This document shows positions 13,507-24,496 of a stretch of 64,000 nt of DNA, in pieces (position 1 is the stretch's first letter; the number at the start of each line of letters is the position of its first letter). Source of the DNA: Pseudisothecium myosuroides (taxonomy: Eukaryota; Streptophyta; Bryopsida; Hypnales; Lembophyllaceae); the NCBI GenBank assembly GCA_951799445.1, contig OX637287.1, positions 51,675,724 to 51,739,723 on the forward strand, read 5' to 3'. Both the position numbers and the translations under genes were made by a program. The notes beneath the pieces were generated by a model. That model searched no databases. It was not told the DNA's origin and saw only the letters and a program-made list of their open reading frames with translations.

Positions 13507-13684
13507 GTTGATTGGGAAAGCACTGATGGTGCCCCTTAACACTGTTGTTTACGGCTATGTTGCAAATATTGCAACGAATCTGGAGATCATGGAGCCTTGC
13601 TGTAGTGTGAAGGATAGGTTTGTGTCTGCAAGTTTAAGGAGCCTTCATGCAAACAACATCAAGGAAGAAACGCGCGAAATGCTT
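13507..13684 (+). pseudogene. Cysteine synthase (OAS-TL) N-terminal exon fragment
   Basis: After an acceptor-like TTTTCTGCAG the frame reads [14 protein letters not shown], then [21 protein letters not shown]. This matches the OAS-TL N-terminus ELIGNTP-to-EPCSSVKDR. The SVKDR lysine that binds pyridoxal phosphate is kept, but LIGNTPLVYL has become [10 protein letters not shown]. The frame runs on to a TGA at about 13684 with no downstream exon in this orientation. Likely dead. Confidence 0.7.
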
Positions 13685-13802
13685 TGAACAGTACGTGCTT
13701 TATTCACAAAATGAATTAAGTCACAATGCTCATAGCGAGGTAGCCTACAATCGCTAGCATTTATGTAATGCAAGAAGCTCCGCGGATGTTGACTTAAGGA
13801 CG

Positions 13803-14030
13803 TCAAGGTGTGTCCTGGTAAGCCTTTGCTGCAGCCTCCATCTTCTTGACTGTCGATTTGAACACCAAATCCGCGTGCTTAATCCGCTCTAGTCCCACAT
13901 TGATTTTATTGGTCACCATCAAAGCCGCGAGAACCATAGAGGCGTTGATAGTCACCCCGACCACCAAGTTTGTCATCGCTAGCTCCGAGAGCGCCCACCA
14001 TGATTGAATCCCACTAGCACCAGCCATCAT
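13803..14030 (-). CDS. Small single-pass membrane protein, unknown function
   Basis: 75 codons starting MMAGASGIQSWWALSELAM. A hydrophobic segment of about 25 residues (LVVGVTINASMVLAALMV) is followed by a charged tail with GLERIKHADLVFKSTVKKME. A related ORF lies at 40232-40420 and shares MAG near the start, the hydrophobic middle and GLE(R/K)IKHAD. Base composition is less AT-rich than around it, which favours a real gene. I recognise no family. No intron is needed. The 5' flank (about 14100-14240) has a second, partial copy at 30815-30880. Confidence 0.45.
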   Translation of the reverse strand: MMAGASGIQSWWALSELAMTNLVVGVTINASMVLAALMVTNKINVGLERIKHADLVFKSTVKKMEAAAKAYQDTP

Positions 14031-14239
14031 GCGATGTGGAAACAGTCAAAAAAGCTAGAGCGGAAACTTACAGTAAAAAAACTACAATCGCAAGAGAAGC
14101 GCAAGTATAGAGGAGCGTCTTCTAAGTACGAGAGACATTCACGTGCACTGCCTTCACGTTCATCCACGTTCATGTTATCATTTATGTCTAGTTGACGTCT
14201 CTTCTAGGCAGCCATCTTTCCGCCACTCTCTCATATATG

Positions 14240-14606
14240 ATGTAAGCTTACTGGTCCTAACCAAGGTTGTCTAGTTTGACATGATGCTGACTTTTCCTGT
14301 TGGGATGTCCGTCAGCGTTGGTCATGATGTGTCAGGATCAACATCGGCCAAAAATAAAATAAAAAAATTTCTAAATGGTCGGTCCGTCGACTGGGACGGC
14401 CTGTCCGTACAGGTCCGTCGACGGGGACAGCCTATACGGACAAGCCGTCCGCGAAATAAATAAATAAATAATTTTATTTTTTTTGAATCCTAATGGACGC
14501 TGGGTTTGGATCCCGACGTACCGTCGGTCAGATAGACGTCCGGACGTGACGTGACAGGGACAATTTTGGTCCTAACAAGCTCCCACAGTGGAGTATAGCC
14601 ATTTTC
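14240..14606. repeat. GC-richer spacer with a 31-bp tandem repeat
   Basis: GGTCCGTCGACTGGGACGGC at 14381 is repeated as GGTCCGTCGACGGGGACAGC at 14412, a 31-bp period. GTCCTAAC occurs near both sides (about 14257 and 14570). No gene is seen. Confidence 0.5.
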
Positions 14607-15547
14607 TTAACCCCTAAAGGTCCAAATATCGTTTTTTGACAACATAGCGATTTTGGGCAGCTCACTACAAGTGGAGTTTTTATTTTTTTTCTTTCAAATT
14701 TTCACACAAGATGTGCCCGAGGAGTAGCTTTAAGGCCCAACAATTTTCATAACTTTTGACTACATGGTTAAAAAGTTATTGTATGATATGTAATTTTCGG
14801 TGCGCGGCGGGCAGCCCGGGCATCTCAAAAAATTCTTTAAAAATCATATTTTTTTAAAATAAAATTTTGAAATTGGTTCTTTAGATTTATATGTACGTGG
14901 AATGCTTTAAATCATTCCATTTCAATTAATGAGTCAAAAGTTATGAGGATTCTTAGTTTGAGGATAGTTATGGAATCTCTACTCTAAAATAAACTTTGAA
15001 GTCCTTTATTTCACTCAATTTCCAATATTTTTGAAAAAAAATAAAACCATTGGATGTAGATTATTTATTACAACATTACAACCATTGGGATTGGCATTTT
15101 TCAATTCCATAAATAAATTCTTAACAATTTAGTGTTTTGAATCATTCTCTACTTCTTTCTATTTACTATTTTTTTCCTATATGTTGTGCAATTCCAAATG
15201 ATCTAAAAATTTTCAAGCATGTAGACAACTTGCCTAGAAGAATGAATCCAAAGAGTAACCACCATTTTGGGCATTTTTTCATAAAAATGTGACCTTAATG
15301 GTGCAGCTGCCCAGATTTTTGCAGGGACAAAAAAAGGATTTTTGTCAATTCAAACGCTAATATCTTCCAATCCGCATGGTGGAAAATTCCGAATTTTTTT
15401 TCACCTCTTTTCAAACCAGTGTTCTAAAAGATCTTACAGTTACATGTGTCCAAAAATGTTTTTTTTATAAAATTTGGTACTTGTATTAGAAATGGCAGTT
15501 TTGGAGCGGTTTTGGTGAAAACATAGTCTCAGACCTTTAGGGGTTAA
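14607..15547 (+). mobile_element. TTAA-flanked element, full copy D1
   Basis: TTAA then CCCCTAAAGGTCC at the left; GGACC-like CAGACCTTTAGGGG then TTAA at the right. The body is 933 bp. Inner blocks such as TTTTGGGCAGCTCACTAC, CATAACTTTTGACTACATGG and GGTGAAAACATAGTCT recur in four other copies in this window. No transposase ORF; a non-autonomous element. Confidence 0.75.
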
Positions 15548-16430
15548 ACATGAAAATTACAGTAAAAAACTTTGTTGATGAAAATGTCCATAATGAATAG
15601 TATATATTGTAAGTGTCTTACAACTTCATTTTGCTACATTGTGTAATAAAAAAGCACCTTTTTAATGAATAAACATTCAATACAAGAATTATTGATTGAG
15701 GAAATTTCGATTTTAAAATTTATGTTAAACATTTGGGAACAACTATCAACCATTTTTCTTGATGAATAGAATTGGATAGCATCATAAAATTATTGAGATG
15801 CATTGAATATTTTCATGATTAAAAAGTATAAAAAATATAAATATTATCCTTGCCATCAATTAAAAACTCAAAAAGAAAACTTAGAAAGTCAAAGACATAT
15901 ACTCTTGTAAGTTTAAAATTGAAAATTGAGTGGAAAAGAGAATAGGAAACTAATAGTTATTTCCATGGTTATTTCCACGATTATTTCAAAGATCTAAATA
16001 TTAAATTCAATATTTTTTGTAATTTATTAGAAGTAGTGTACATCCATCCAAATGAAGTATAATGCAAACTCAAATATTACGGTTTGCTCAATTGCTATGT
16101 TTTTTATTTTATTTTATCATCTTCATTATTGATTTATATTTTATATGTGGTGTCACAAAAATAAAAGTTTCTTCCTCGGGGGGTGCACTATGTGTAGTTT
16201 TCATTGGTAGCGTGCATTCAAGCCCTATTACATGGGGGCTATGTAGGTAAATTTTTTAAATTTCTATAGGGCTATATTTACCTAAATTTCTAAATTTACC
16301 TTATTTCATATACCCTATATTTCATTTGAATTTTTTTCATGCACTATTTCTTTATACCCTATGTTCATTATAAGTACAAAAAATTGGCAATAAAATTTCA
16401 AATAGTATTTCAAACACCGGGGTCATATTG
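15548..16430. other. AT-rich spacer
   Basis: No gene or element end recognised. Mostly A/T-rich sequence, with a short patch near 16170-16240 that is less AT-rich. Confidence 0.4.
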
Positions 16431-17340
16431 AAATTCATGACAAGTGATTACATAAAACACTTGTACTATTTTCTGTCACACGTCGCGTGCTGATTAGTTT
16501 TTTTGGCCATAATTTTTGGATTTTGACTCCAAAATCCAAATGATTCAAAATTCATAGAAAAGGTACTTATGACTGTTATACACCTTTTCTATTTTTTTGG
16601 AATTTTAAAAAAAAAATTACTATTTAATAATAGCCCCCAATATTATGCCACAAATGCCATTTGGAGGTTTCTAGTACTATTTTCTATTTAGTACCCATAA
16701 AAACGAATTTGGAGCTGAAATTTGGTAGAAATGGTCTTCTAGTAGACTTGTAGCTATTGTCCAAAGGAATTCTAAAAATACTTAATTTTATGTGGTAAAA
16801 AAGTCCACAAAGGGAGCCCCTTTCTACTTGCATTTTGAAACGTGTAAAAAATTATTTTGGTGGGTTTTTTGGTGAATGACCATCTCCATAGAGTTGCCAC
16901 GAATGGACAATTTTTATTTTTTTATTTAAGTTTTTTACTATTTTCTACTAATTAAAACATCTAAGTATGTATTTTCTTGAGATTTGGCACTTTTCTAGTT
17001 CTCCTACTTAGAGAAATTTTTAATGAATTTCCTTTAGTGGTTACCTTCATCTTAAAGGTGCATACATTGTCCATATTTTTAATTTTTTTTTAAAAAATTG
17101 ATTTTCTAATTTTAAAGTACTTTAGAAAAAATCATGAGTATTGCTACAAAACGCAACAAATAGTATAGGTATTTCGTGCAATCACCTTGACATCAAACTA
17201 CACATAAACACAATGATGTACATCAAGGAAATTGTATTCCAGTACTTGCAAACCAACAGTGCTTTGAAAAGGAAAGCAAAAGTGAAGTACTTCCAAAGTG
17301 AAACATTGATAACATTTAAAATTCTTGTATTGTCCAGAAA
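16431..17340 (+). mobile_element. Diverged copy of the AAACACTTGTAC element
   Basis: AAAACACTTGTACTATTTTC at about 16458 and the following 900 bp align block by block with the element at 27160-27931. Shared blocks include TTGGCCATAA, AAATGATTCAAAATTCATAG, TACACCTTTTC, GAGCTGAAATTTGG, and AGTAGACTTGTAGCT followed by TGTCC. The left terminal GGGT..TTGC is worn and the right end was not found, so the borders are approximate. Confidence 0.5.
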
Positions 17341-17399
17341 GTAAAAAATTGGACTGTTCCTAAAGCCGCATAGTCAGAAATCTATACAGATCCTAAAAC

Positions 17400-18233
17400 C
17401 GCCAGCCCATAACTCGGTCATAAATTGCACTCGGGATCCTCTTGGGATGCTTAGGACTAGACTTTTTTCCTATTTTTTTTTGTAGACACATTTTCAACTT
17501 TTCAGATTTCTTTTTGGCAATGCTATTGTAGAAAAAAAAAATGTCAGTATTTTCTCCTACCCTTCATTCTTTGTAAATCTTTTTTTCCTATTCAACATAT
17601 ATTATTTTATTTCTAAATCTTTTCTAAATTTTAGGACCAAGGTAATTATAGTACCCCTTCATTTGATCGCACATAAAACTAAAAAGAATGGAAGTGTGCC
17701 CCCCGGGGTTTCGTCAAGGTCTTAGAAAAACCATTGCTTACTCTGTGATTCAAAATACTGAATTTAATGAACATGATTGAAGATTTCAAACACTTTAAGA
17801 AACTTGAGATTGACAACACCAACACCTTTCCAGATCAAATTTATAGTCTTTCAGTCTAATATTACAACCTTAGCACTTAGAATGCATTTAATAAAAGTAC
17901 TTAACAATGTAAAATTGTAACAATACATTTAATGAAACTATATATGAATGTTAATTAGCTAGTATCTAATATATGCATGTATTGATGTTTTTGAGGGAAC
18001 AGTAACTATGTTGTCAAAGTAAAATTTTAGAAGTAGTTAACAAGAGTATGTACTCAAACATAATAGGATGGGATTTTCATAAAGTATGATAAAGTTCTTG
18101 ACCACCTTTGTTACTTTTAAGACCCCTAATTACTTCTATAATTTTACTTTGCCAATGTCACTACATATTCACTAGCCAACAAAAAAAAATGAAGTAGGTT
18201 CTCCTATTAATTGTCCTCTCCTCAAAATAATGT
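17400..18233. other. AT-rich spacer
   Basis: No gene recognised. Sequence is A/T-rich with a small C-run (GCCCCCCGGGG) near 17698. Confidence 0.4.
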
Positions 18234-18982
18234 CTATGGGTCGTTGCAAGAAACACCGTCAGTTTTTGTTCCACTTTGGCGTTTTTCGGCTAGTACTCCA
18301 GTACTATGAGCTTTTTGCATATTAATTTTTAAAAATAAAATAAAATAAGGATAATTATTATAATACTATAAATAGCATATCACCAAAATTTCAGACCTAA
18401 ACAAAATCTGAGTCAAAAGTTATTCACAAAAGAAAAAAGCTGAAAATTTGAAGAAAATACATACTCTGACGTTTAAATTTGTAAAAAATAGGAAAAATAA
18501 TTTTCAAAGAAATTAAAAATATATCATTTGGGAAGACTTCATGATGAAGAGATTTGAATAAAAAAATTATCTTGAAACCATCTTTATTGTTCAGAATTGC
18601 GCGCATAAGGGAGCCCTCTTTGCAAGGACATGGAGGACATAAAATAAATTATTTTTTAATTATCCTTGGTAGAAACATGAGTTCCTACTACGCAAATAGA
18701 CCATAGAAATTTCAGCTCTAAATCATTAAATTTGGGGACTCCATAGTACTCAAAATCCCTAAAACGCAAAACGTGACATATTAGTTTAATTGATTTTTAA
18801 ATATAAGATGATTTTTTTTAATTTCTAAAAAATATGAGATATAAATACACTCAAGATATACAACTCCAATAAAAATCTCAAATTCATACGAGTCAAGCTT
18901 AAAAAGTTATTGCAAAAGAAAGATTCGAAACTCCATTTGTGACACATACCCAGTACCGGTGTTTCTTGCAATGACCCCTATG
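18234..18982. mobile_element. GGGT..TTGCAAGAAACAC element, copy G1
   Basis: Left end GGTCGTTGCAAGAAACACCG, right end CGGTGTTTCTTGCAATGACC: near-perfect inverted repeats. Flanks are CTATG at 18234-18238 and CTATG at 18978-18982, a perfect 5-bp target duplication. The body is about 740 bp without an ORF. A 5-bp duplication does not fit the TA, TTAA or 3-bp families also present here, so this is a separate superfamily that I cannot name. Confidence 0.7.
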
Positions 18983-19089
18983 AACAAAAATTCAAAAGGT
19001 CCACGTTAGCCAAATCCAAAGCCAATTGCAATATGATATGAATACGTGATATGGATACGGATTCAAATATGTATCCAAATATTTATACA

Positions 19090-19125
19090 AATAGAGAGAG
19101 AGAGAGAAAGAGAGAGAAATAGAAA
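19090..19125. repeat. (GA)n-rich simple repeat
   Basis: GAGAGAGAGAGAAAGAGAG and variants, about 35 bp of nearly pure purine, in a short AT-rich spacer (18983-19270) with no gene. Confidence 0.85.
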
Positions 19126-20028
19126 AAGATCTTATGTAAATGAATATGGGTACAAAATGCAAATGCAAATACAGGTATGGATATGAATCCTATATTATTT
19201 ATTGTTTGTCATTTGCCATTCTATGCTAATGACATGTAAAGGGTACCCTAAGAAATTTTATTATTATTTTTTAGAGGTCTTGCTGAATTTTTTTTCGAGG
19301 TGTGGACAAAGAATATCTTCCATGAGTGCTAAATTTCATTTCATTGGAGTATACAAGTGAAAAGTTATGATATAAAATGTTGTTTGTTTTTCAACTTTGG
19401 CAGCCCAGGCAAATAAAAAAATTCACTTTTTTTTCAGAAATAAAAATTTGAAATTGGTTTTCTAGATTTATATATATGTGGAAAGCTTTGAATCGTTTCA
19501 TTTTGATCAAAAAGTCAAAAGTTATGAGGAATTTTAGTTTGCGGGCAATTATAGATTCTCTACTCTAAAATAAACTTTGAAATCATTTATTTTACTCAAT
19601 TTTCAATATTTTTTGAAAAAAGTGAAATCATAAGAATTAGATTGTTTATTATAACATTGGAACCATTGGAATTGACAATTTTCAATTCTACAATTATATT
19701 CTTAAACAATTTTGTATTTTGAATCATTCTCTACTTCTTTCTACTTATTATTTTTTTTCTATATGTTGTATAATTCCAAATGATGTGAAAATTTTCAAAC
19801 ATGTAGACAACTTGTCTAAAACAAACAAACAAAAAAACCCCATTATTTTGGACATTTTTTCATATAAAAGTGAGCTTGTAAAGAGTAGCTGCCTTGTTTT
19901 TTTGCAAGGCCAAAAGAATGATTTCATTGAATTTGAATGCTTATATCTTGCAATCCACGCAGTAGAAATTTTTGAAATTTTTACCACATGTTCTCAAGTC
20001 AGCATATATACTGCAAGATCCTATAGTT

Positions 20029-20783
20029 GGGTGATTGCAAGAAACACTTGTCCTATTTTTTGTCCCCTTGCCCTCGAAAATTGGCTTTTTGCTCATAACT
20101 TTTGCATTGTTTGTCCATTTGGCATGAAATTTGGAATGAAGGTAGATGCTATAGTTGCAGACATTGTGTAATTTTAGAAAAAAATTTAAAATTAGTTTAC
20201 TATTTTTAACCTGCCCCCGATTGGATGTCTACCTTGGCCATTTTGGGGGGTTTTAGTCCTATTTTTGACCCAAAAATGCAAATTTGAAGCCACAAATTGG
20301 ACATGTTGGAGGTCTACTAACATTACAAGGGCTGACAATGAGTTTTTATGAAAATAGCAACATGTCGGTTGCACACATGGGATCAAAGTGACCTTCCTTT
20401 GCGCGATAGCTACGAAGAGGGAAAAAATTTCCTTCATGAATTTTTTGGTGCAATGCAAGCGCAGTCTTCTCTAGAAAAATGGCTTTTTTATGGAAATTTT
20501 TGAATTTTTTTGAATTACTAAAAACGAAAATCTCCACAGACCCCTTTTCTGTTGTTTTCTACTCCCAATGGCTTCTACAGTACTTTGTAGTAGTCTGTAG
20601 TATTGCATAGTACAACATAGTACTAAATGAACGGTTCAGATCTACAGGCGCCTTAAATCAACGGTTCAGATTTGCCGGGGCGCTTCTAAAATGTAGTATT
20701 GGTAGTACTACATAGTACTGCCAGTTTATGGCCAAAAACCGCAGTTTTGACGGAAAAACGTGAAGTGTTTCTTGCAACTACCC
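20029..20783. mobile_element. GGGT..TTGCAAGAAACAC element, copy G2, nested in D2
   Basis: Left GGGTGATTGCAAGAAACACT, right AGTGTTTCTTGCAACTACCC. It interrupts D2 between TATAGTT and TACATGTG, which are adjacent in D1. The flanks AGTT/AATT are an imperfect duplication. An internal stretch has clustered TAGTAC/GTAGTA motifs (about 20580-20730). Confidence 0.7.
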
Positions 20784-20873
20784 AATTACATGTGTCAAAA
20801 AAAGTTTTTTTTTCAAAAATTTGATACTTGTACTAGAAATTGCAATATGGGAGCGTTTTGGGTGAAAATATAA

Positions 20874-21084
20874 CTATATGCCACATTTAACTACTTTTGG
20901 ACTATTTAGTGAATTCTGGACAAAACATCGTGGGATCCCACGATGTTTGGGTAGATCTCTCGATATTTGGATAGATCTCTTGATGTTTTGTACTATCTCT
21001 CGATGATCAATTTTTTTTCTGTTGAAGACCGTTATTAATTCTGGACTTTCAAAAGTCCAAAAGTAGTTAAATGTGGCATCTATA
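20874..21084. mobile_element. 201-bp MITE with TGCCACATTTAAC ends, nested in D2
   Basis: Inverted ends TGCCACATTTAACTACTTTT and AAAAGTAGTTAAATGTGGCA, flanked by CTATA on both sides (20874-20878, 21080-21084). Inside is the perfect palindrome CATCGTGGGATCCCACGATG and three further GATCTCTCGAT-like repeats. No coding capacity. Confidence 0.72.
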
Positions 21085-21100
21085 GAATTTTAGGGGTTAA

Positions 21101-22140
21101 CCCCTGTAGTCATAGAATCTATAGGGAATGTGTACATAATAGCAAAATTTTGCTAATTTCTCTAATTTTTGATAGTTCTATAGTACTTGAGATGTTAACA
21201 TGTCAATATTACCAGTTAGTAAGGACTTTCTATAGAACTTAGTCAATAGATGGATGTAACGAGGCAATGGATGGAATCTATTGATGGCGGTTAAGTAGTT
21301 ATCGGCTGGTTGGGGTAAAGTTCTATTGTTTGTGAAATTGGAAATCAATTTGGAGATGGAAGCCAGAGCTCCTACAGTTGAGGCCGGCAGTAGGTGTATA
21401 AGTGATCGATAGTGTGTGAGTTTGTGTGATTTTGTGCTGGATAATGAGTGCTCAATTGTTTTAGTGTGTACTGAGATTATACTGTGCTGAACAATAGTCA
21501 ATTCAGAGTGAATTGATGAGGCAGTGAGAAACAATTGTAAAATTCATGATGCAATATGAGGCGAAGATTAATTGGGTATTGGAGTGTAATTGTGATTTGT
21601 TCAATTGGATTTAATGAATGTGTGTGTATGAATTTAATTGTTTGGGATTGAAATCGATTGATGTTGATGTGTGATTCTATAGTCTGTAAGCCTTGGTGGT
21701 TGTTGAGAATGTGTGGGAGTTGAAATGAATCAATTGTGTATGTTGTGTTTTGGATTGAGTGTTAGATCTATAGATTCAGTCTTTGGAGAAATGATCTATT
21801 GTGTAATTGAGAGTTAATGTGGATGATGGCTGATTTCAATGGTATTTTATCAATGGTGTATGAACTGGAAATATGAGTTGTGAACGACTGTATGAGAGTT
21901 AATAGGAATTCTATCAATTGATGTAATGCAATAGTTTTACTGTCTTGAGTGAAAGAATATGAATATGAAAGGATCCTATAGAGGTAGCGGTAAATGTAAA
22001 TTTTGTTGTAAAAGGAGTTATGCAAAGCAAGAATGTGAAAGCTCTATAGCTGGAATGAAGAAACAATTAGACTCGGACCAGAAAGGAGCAAATCCAAGTA
22101 GTCAAAGATCTATAGAAGCAAACAAGAGCAATGTTGGAGA
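21101..22140. other. Repeat-derived region with recurrent CTATAG
   Basis: CTATAG recurs at about 21119, 21175, 21230, 21677, 21766, 21975, 22045 and 22108. The + strand between 21390 and 21800 is strikingly G/T-rich and C-poor (GTGTGTGAG, TTTGTGTG). The 118-codon minus-strand ORF here is a by-product of that skew. It leads into the Gag-like fragment at 21959, so it may be worn Ty1/copia sequence. Confidence 0.35.
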
Positions 22141-22144
22141 ATAA
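21959..22144 (+). pseudogene. Ty1/copia Gag zinc-knuckle fragment
   Basis: Frame reads GSYRGSGKCKFCCKRSYAKQ then EC...., followed by a polar tail ending NKSNVGE. This fits the copia Gag CX2CX4HX4C knuckle preceded by a basic RG stretch, with His replaced by Tyr. A stop follows directly. No protease, integrase or reverse transcriptase follows, so only a fragment remains. Confidence 0.5.
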
Positions 22145-22608
22145 AGCTGCAGATCAAATAAAGAAATAAAGAACCAATAGATCCTGGTTGGTGGAAAAAA
22201 GGATTCAATTAGAGAATTTGAAGAAGTGACATATACGATTGATAAGTTTCCAATCCTGGATTTAACTATAATAAAATAGTCTATCTATTGTGTTTGTGAA
22301 GTTAGGAATATTCCATGGTTTTCCTTCCATTGTGCACAGCTTGGGGTTATTTAGCTTCCCTTAAATATTACCTATAGTGCAACCATACCTCCTTGCGAAC
22401 AAACTTTAACTATAGGATTTATTAATATTCATCCATTGTAAATCCTTATCTACAACCCCTAAAGGACTAAGTATCCGTTCAACATACACAAGAAATCTCA
22501 AGTAGGTTTCTACAAAGTCATTTTTAGTTGGGATGTTCATGAAATTTGGGCCTAAATTCTAAACATGTACCTCCTTGTTGAATTTTTTTTAAAGTTTTGA
22601 TCGGGTGT

Positions 22609-23171
22609 TGTTACGAAGTCCTTTGTAACAGCTGGACTCTCTGCGGTTTAGGTAGTTACGGTAAGCAACCTCTCCACCTTCTGCTTAAAAGCCACAGGAG
22701 GGGGCTTGTCCCTCACGTGCTATTTTGTAATGCAAAGTTAAAGCTTCATTATCAGTTGCCAAACCTGTAGCATTGTCTAGTTAATATTAGCTATTACATC
22801 ATTAGTATTGTCACGGGAGTCAGTGACTCTAGTCATCCCAGAATCCCGATTTTCTAGTCGTCTCAGTGAGAACCTGATTCCTCGTTCAGTAATCGGAACC
22901 CAGTCAGTCCAAATCCGGACCCCGTCTCGGGATCAGCTGCATAACTGATCTTATGTTAACTTACTCCCGATTGGCAACACTGAGCGTCCTATAGGTCGGG
23001 ACTGATTTGAACAGCAGCAAAACATCCAATTGTAGTATTGACAGAACCCGACTTTTTTGAATTTACAGACATATGGTGGCTTGTAATTGTGACAGTTTGA
23101 GAGATCCATAGTGACTGAGAATTGAATGTCAATACAAATCTTTGGTCTCCCAAAATTACGGAGATCTAACA
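22609..23171 (+). repeat. 5' LTR of the chromovirus
   Basis: 563 bp, starting TGTTACGAAG and ending TCTAACA, so with TGTTA..TAACA ends. GCTTAAAAGCC at about 22682 could be part of the promoter, and AATGCAAAGTTAAAGC lies downstream. Preceded by GGTGT at 22604-22608. Confidence 0.92.
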
Positions 23172-23357
23172 TAATAGCGTGTCTTTAATATGTCCATGCT
23201 CTTCTGAAAGGTCTAGTGAGTAGTCACGCATCTTTAGACCTTAGTTGGTTAACTCAAAATTTCAAAGGCAATTGGACTGGTGTTTAAAGTTTGGTTGGAT
23301 CTGTCCAGTGATTCGAATCTTATGAGAGAAGCTTAATCGAGTATTCATTGTTCGATT

Positions 23358-24461
23358 ATGGAGCAAGAAAGACGGGAGGGGAACCCTGACAGACCTCCAA
23401 TGCCAGAGGGAATTGTGTCAGAGTGGGCCGCTTTTATTCAGCACCAAATCCAAACCGTGTTCTAGGCGGCGGTTCCACACATTGTCCAACAATTGGCGGA
23501 CCAGACAATTGCAACCGTTTGGCATGGGTCTCTGTCGACTTCGAAGGAAGTGGGCAATCAAGTTCCACAGGAGAGGGGAAGATATCATGAGCTTGAGTTT
23601 GGGGAAAGGAAATCAGAAGTGACTGAACCTGAAAAATTTTCAGGAAAAAAGGACAATGAAGTATATCGGTGGTTTGTCCAGCTTCGCCTGGTCCTCCGAG
23701 GTAAGCCAAGAACCTACCATTCGAATGAGGATAAGGTAGCCTACGTTCTTTTGTATATGATCGGGGCTGCACAAAATTGGGCCATGCCTCTCCTTCAGGC
23801 TCTTGATGAAGGTTGTGATCATGAATTGTTGGGGAATTATGATGCTTACAAGGAATCAATTATTGCAATATATGGTGACTTTGATAGGATAGGGAATGTT
23901 GAAGACCGCATTGGAAGGATTTGGCAAACTGGTTCAATGGCTAGTTATATCTCTGCTTTTAATGAATGTGCAGCACAGATTGACTGGAATGAGTCTCGTT
24001 TGGTGGCGAGGTTCCGAGCGGGGCTCAAAGACAAGATTTTAGACTCAGTAGCTACTACCGAAACTCGACCACCACGATTGCATGAGTGGATGTCAATGAT
24101 GTCAAGAATAGATGAAAGGCTTTGAAGCCGGCGACAAAATAAATGCTCAACCCCGGATTTCTCCCATTTCAAGGCTCCAACTATTACTTCTCGGGATCCA
24201 GTTGGTAGATTTCAAGCGAATGCAGGAGCATTGGGCCCAGTGCCAATGGAGCTCGGAGCACTTCAAGTGACCACTGCTTTAGCAAAAACAGCAGCGGAGA
24301 GGCTTGAATATCAACGTCAAGGAAAATGCTGGGGTTGCGAGGAGGTAGGCCATGTGCGATCAAAATGTCCAACAAATCCCTCCAAGCCATTGTCCATTGC
24401 TGCTCTCATAAGGATTGATCGAGAAGGAATGGAAGGGGGAAAAGGTGTAGCCCGGGACTGA
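23358..24461 (+). pseudogene. Chromovirus gag
   Basis: The start is ATG at 23358 (MEQERREGNPDRPPMPEG), with TAG at about 23463. Core Gag domain at 23610-24060, with FSGKKDNEVYRWFVQLRL, GAAQNWAMPLLQ and RFRAGLKDKI. TGA at about 24123 is followed in the same frame by the zinc knuckle CWGCEEVGHVRSKC (CX2CX4HX4C, about 24328-24369). The knuckle binds element RNA during particle assembly. Two in-frame stops before it make the copy non-functional. Confidence 0.88.
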
Positions 24462-24496
24462 ATCAAGAAGTTCGGTACCCGGACCCGATTCAAAGT

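Larger units (their letters stand above)
19270..21100 (+). mobile_element. TTAA element copy D2, left-truncated, with nested insertions
   Basis: From about 19310 the sequence follows the body of D1: ATTTATATATATGTGGAAAG, TTATGAGGAATTTTAG, ATTCTCTACTTCTTTCTA, and TCTTGCAATCCACGCAG. The left terminus is missing. The right end TTTTAGGGG plus TTAA (21097-21100) is present. Two younger elements interrupt it: 20029-20783 and 20879-21079. Removing both restores colinearity with D1. Confidence 0.65.

Noticed and set aside
21178..21534. 118-codon minus-strand ORF
   Set aside because: Its composition (Ser, Thr, Leu, His) reflects the G/T skew of the other strand; no domain is seen.
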